DNA of 7,654 nt from Clostridium sp. CAG:590 (GTDB lineage: Bacteria; Bacillota; Clostridia; Lachnospirales; Lachnospiraceae). Both the position numbers and the translations under genes were made by a program. The notes under the pieces are model-generated. The model made no database searches, had not been told where the DNA came from, and saw only the letters and a list, made by a program, of their open reading frames with translations. Positions 6,007 through 7,654 of this stretch are shown here, piece after piece; position 1 is the stretch's first letter, and each line of letters starts with the position of its first letter. Location of the stretch: contig HF987785.1 in NCBI GenBank assembly GCA_000431135.1, positions 1 through 7,654 of the forward strand. Direction: 5' to 3'.

Positions 6007-6058
6007 TTTCGCTATATTTGAATAAAAATGCCATATATTTTATTCGGAAGATGCGAAA
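6007..6058. repeat. Long dyad with 21-nt arms upstream of the pyrophosphatase promoter
   Basis: The arms are TTTCGC (6007-6012) paired with GCGAAA (6053-6058), and GAATAAAA (6020-6027) paired with TTTTATTC (6038-6045). They are separated by symmetric 7-nt unpaired stretches (6013-6019 and 6046-6052) and a 10-nt loop (6028-6037). No T-run follows on either strand, so it is not a standard terminator. It ends 5 nt before the -35 box of the next promoter, a position suitable for a regulator site. Confidence 0.5.
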
Positions 6059-6063
6059 AACAC

Positions 6064-6092
6064 TTGCATTTTAAAGGAAAAAACTATATGAT
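6064..6092 (+). promoter_or_regulatory. Sigma-A-like promoter for the pyrophosphatase gene
   Basis: TTGCAT (6064-6069) is followed after 17 nt by TATGAT (6087-6092), giving four of six and five of six consensus matches with ideal spacing. Transcription would start near 6099, leaving a leader of about 57 nt in which I see no riboswitch-like structure. AAGGA (6141-6145) then precedes ATG 6156 by 10 nt. Confidence 0.6.
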
Positions 6093-6155
6093 ACATAATA
6101 AGTTTAGGAAAACGATTTCATATATATAGAAGAATTACGAAAGGATGGTATTAGC

Positions 6156-7654
6156 ATGGAACACTCTCCGATTATTGTCATTGGACACAAGAATCCGGAC
6201 ACGGACTCCATTTGTTCTGCAATCTGCTATGCAAACCTGAAAAATCAGACAGAACCGGGCAGATACGTGCCAAAGCGTGCCGGAAAAATCAATAACGAGA
6301 CGGCATTTGTTCTGAATTATTTTCATACCGACGTGCCTGACCTGATCAATGATGTCAATACACAGGTTGCAGATATTGAATATCGCAAAACCCCCGGTGT
6401 CAAAGACAACATTTCAGTCAAGGCAGCATGGAAAATGATGCGTGAACTGGATGTTGTAACCTTACCGGTTGTCGCAAAAGATAATGTATTAGGCGGTTTG
6501 ATCACAATTAATGATATTGCAAAATCTTATATGGACGATTACGAAAGTGATGTCATCTCCAAAGCACGGACTCCTTACTCTAATCTGATAGAGGTGTTAG
6601 AAGGCACTCTGGTATCCGGTAATCCGCATAATCACATTGTAAACGGAAAGGTAATCATCGGTGCCGCAAACCCTCAATTGATCGAAGGCATGGTATCGAA
6701 AGACGATCTGATGATCGTCGGTGACCGGATCGATACCCAGATCTTCGGAATTGAAATGGGTGTCGGCTGCCTGATTCTTTGTTTGGACGCTCCGGTCAAT
6801 CCATTAGTTCTTCAGCTTGCAGAGGAACGTCATTGCAGCGTGATCACCACAAAGTTAGATACTTATACCGTTGCCCGCCTGATCAATCAGAGTATTCCGA
6901 TCCGTTATTTTATGAAAAAGGATAACCTGATCACGTTCCAGTTAGATGAGACAGTAGATTCCATAAAAGAGATCATGTCCAAAAAGAGACACCGTGATTT
7001 TCCGATCGTGGATGATTTTGGTCACTATTACGGAATGGTATCCCGTAGAAACTTATTGGCATTAAGACGTAAGAAAGTGATCTTAGTGGATCATAACGAG
7101 AAATCCCAGGCAATTGCCGGAATTGAAGATGCAGAGATCTGTGAGATCATCGATCACCACAGACTGGGATCTTTACAGACCGTTTCTCCGGTATATTTCC
7201 GTAATCAGCCGGTTGGATGTACCGCAACGATCATTTATCAGATGTATGTAGAGAACAACCAGCCACTCAGCAAAGAGATCGCAGGACTGTTATGTGCTGC
7301 CATTCTTTCTGACACACTGCTCTTCCGCTCACCAACCTGCACACCACTGGACGAAAGTACCGCAAAGACATTGGCTGACATTGCAGAGATCGATCTGCAT
7401 GCATTTGCAATGGAAATGTTTGAGGCCGGAAGCAGTCTCCGCAGTAAGACTACCGAAGAGCTGTTTAATCAGGATTACAAAGCCTTTCAGGTAGAAGATA
7501 TGGGAATCGGTGTAAGCCAGATCAGCTCTATCAATCAGCGCGAATTGGACAATGTGGCAGAGCGTATGCAGGAATATATCGAAAAGAATCTTCCGTCTAT
7601 GCCTGTCCAGCTTGTATATATTATGTTAACCAACATTGGAGAACAATCTTCCGA
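6156..7654 (+). CDS. ppaC: Manganese-dependent family II inorganic pyrophosphatase with CBS-DRTGG-CBS regulatory insert (3' end cut)
   Basis: The window holds 499 residues of a protein family that usually has about 540-550, so only the C-terminal tail is missing. It hydrolyses pyrophosphate to phosphate in the cytosol, pulling biosynthetic reactions forward. Seen motifs of the DHH phosphoesterase domain: GHKNPDTDS (10-18), VDHNE (311-315), DHH (333-335) and SDTLLFRSPT (385-394), all metal-site residues, plus the start of the DHHA2 domain with SSLRSKT (426-432). Between the first two motifs lie CBS 1 (about 80-130), a DRTGG domain (about 140-245) and CBS 2 (about 250-303). In characterised CBS-pyrophosphatases AMP and ADP inhibit through the CBS pair, and diadenosine polyphosphates activate enzymes carrying the DRTGG domain. 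It has its own promoter (6064-6092) and looks monocistronic at its 5' side. Confidence 0.95.
   Translation, partial: MEHSPIIVIGHKNPDTDSICSAICYANLKNQTEPGRYVPKRAGKINNETAFVLNYFHTDVPDLINDVNTQVADIEYRKTPGVKDNISVKAAWKMMRELDVVTLPVVAKDNVLGGLITINDIAKSYMDDYESDVISKARTPYSNLIEVLEGTLVSGNPHNHIVNGKVIIGAANPQLIEGMVSKDDLMIVGDRIDTQIFGIEMGVGCLILCLDAPVNPLVLQLAEERHCSVITTKLDTYTVARLINQSIPIRYFMKKDNLITFQLDETVDSIKEIMSKKRHRDFPIVDDFGHYYGMVSRRNLLALRRKKVILVDHNEKSQAIAGIEDAEICEIIDHHRLGSLQTVSPVYFRNQPVGCTATIIYQMYVENNQPLSKEIAGLLCAAILSDTLLFRSPTCTPLDESTAKTLADIAEIDLHAFAMEMFEAGSSLRSKTTEELFNQDYKAFQVEDMGIGVSQISSINQRELDNVAERMQEYIEKNLPSMPVQLVYIMLTNIGEQSS

Overview
The window is low-to-medium GC DNA with Shine-Dalgarno-led genes, a lipobox lipoprotein, a PdaB-type deacetylase, an ECF vitamin transporter S component and a CBS/DRTGG family II pyrophosphatase. 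This points to an anaerobic Firmicute of class Clostridia, most likely a gut Lachnospiraceae; the assignment is inferred from protein style, not from a marker gene. Eight genes are visible, six complete and two cut by the window edges. There are no RNA genes, mobile elements or CRISPR arrays.

Positions 1-3319 look like a vitamin B6 salvage locus built around a divergent control region (about 1423-1623). Leftward run an ECF-type S component (883-1422) and then a class V aminotransferase (1-822, cut at the window edge) that closely resembles pyridoxamine-pyruvate aminotransferase. Rightward run a pyridoxal/pyridoxamine kinase (1624-2436) and, 16 bp later, an EamA/DMT-family permease (2453-3319). 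The reading I favour is: the S component imports a B6 vitamer, the aminotransferase turns pyridoxamine into pyridoxal using pyruvate and no oxygen, and the kinase phosphorylates pyridoxal to PLP. The control region holds CTGG-centred repeats and a palindrome that could bind a PLP-sensing regulator of the MocR/PdxR type.

Positions 3312-4397 (minus strand) encode an unrecognised protein with two N-terminal membrane segments, a charged linker and a Tyr/Arg-rich C-terminal domain. It overlaps the permease gene tail to tail by 8 bp. Divergent from it lies a membrane-anchored PdaB-like polysaccharide deacetylase (4525-5304), then a small lipoprotein (5402-5920) with an 11-residue tandem repeat, closed by a probable intrinsic terminator.

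The 235-bp gap 5921-6155 contains that terminator, a second long dyad (6007-6058) and a good sigma-A-like promoter (6064-6092). These precede the start of a nucleotide-regulated, manganese-dependent family II inorganic pyrophosphatase with CBS-DRTGG-CBS insert (6156 to the window end).
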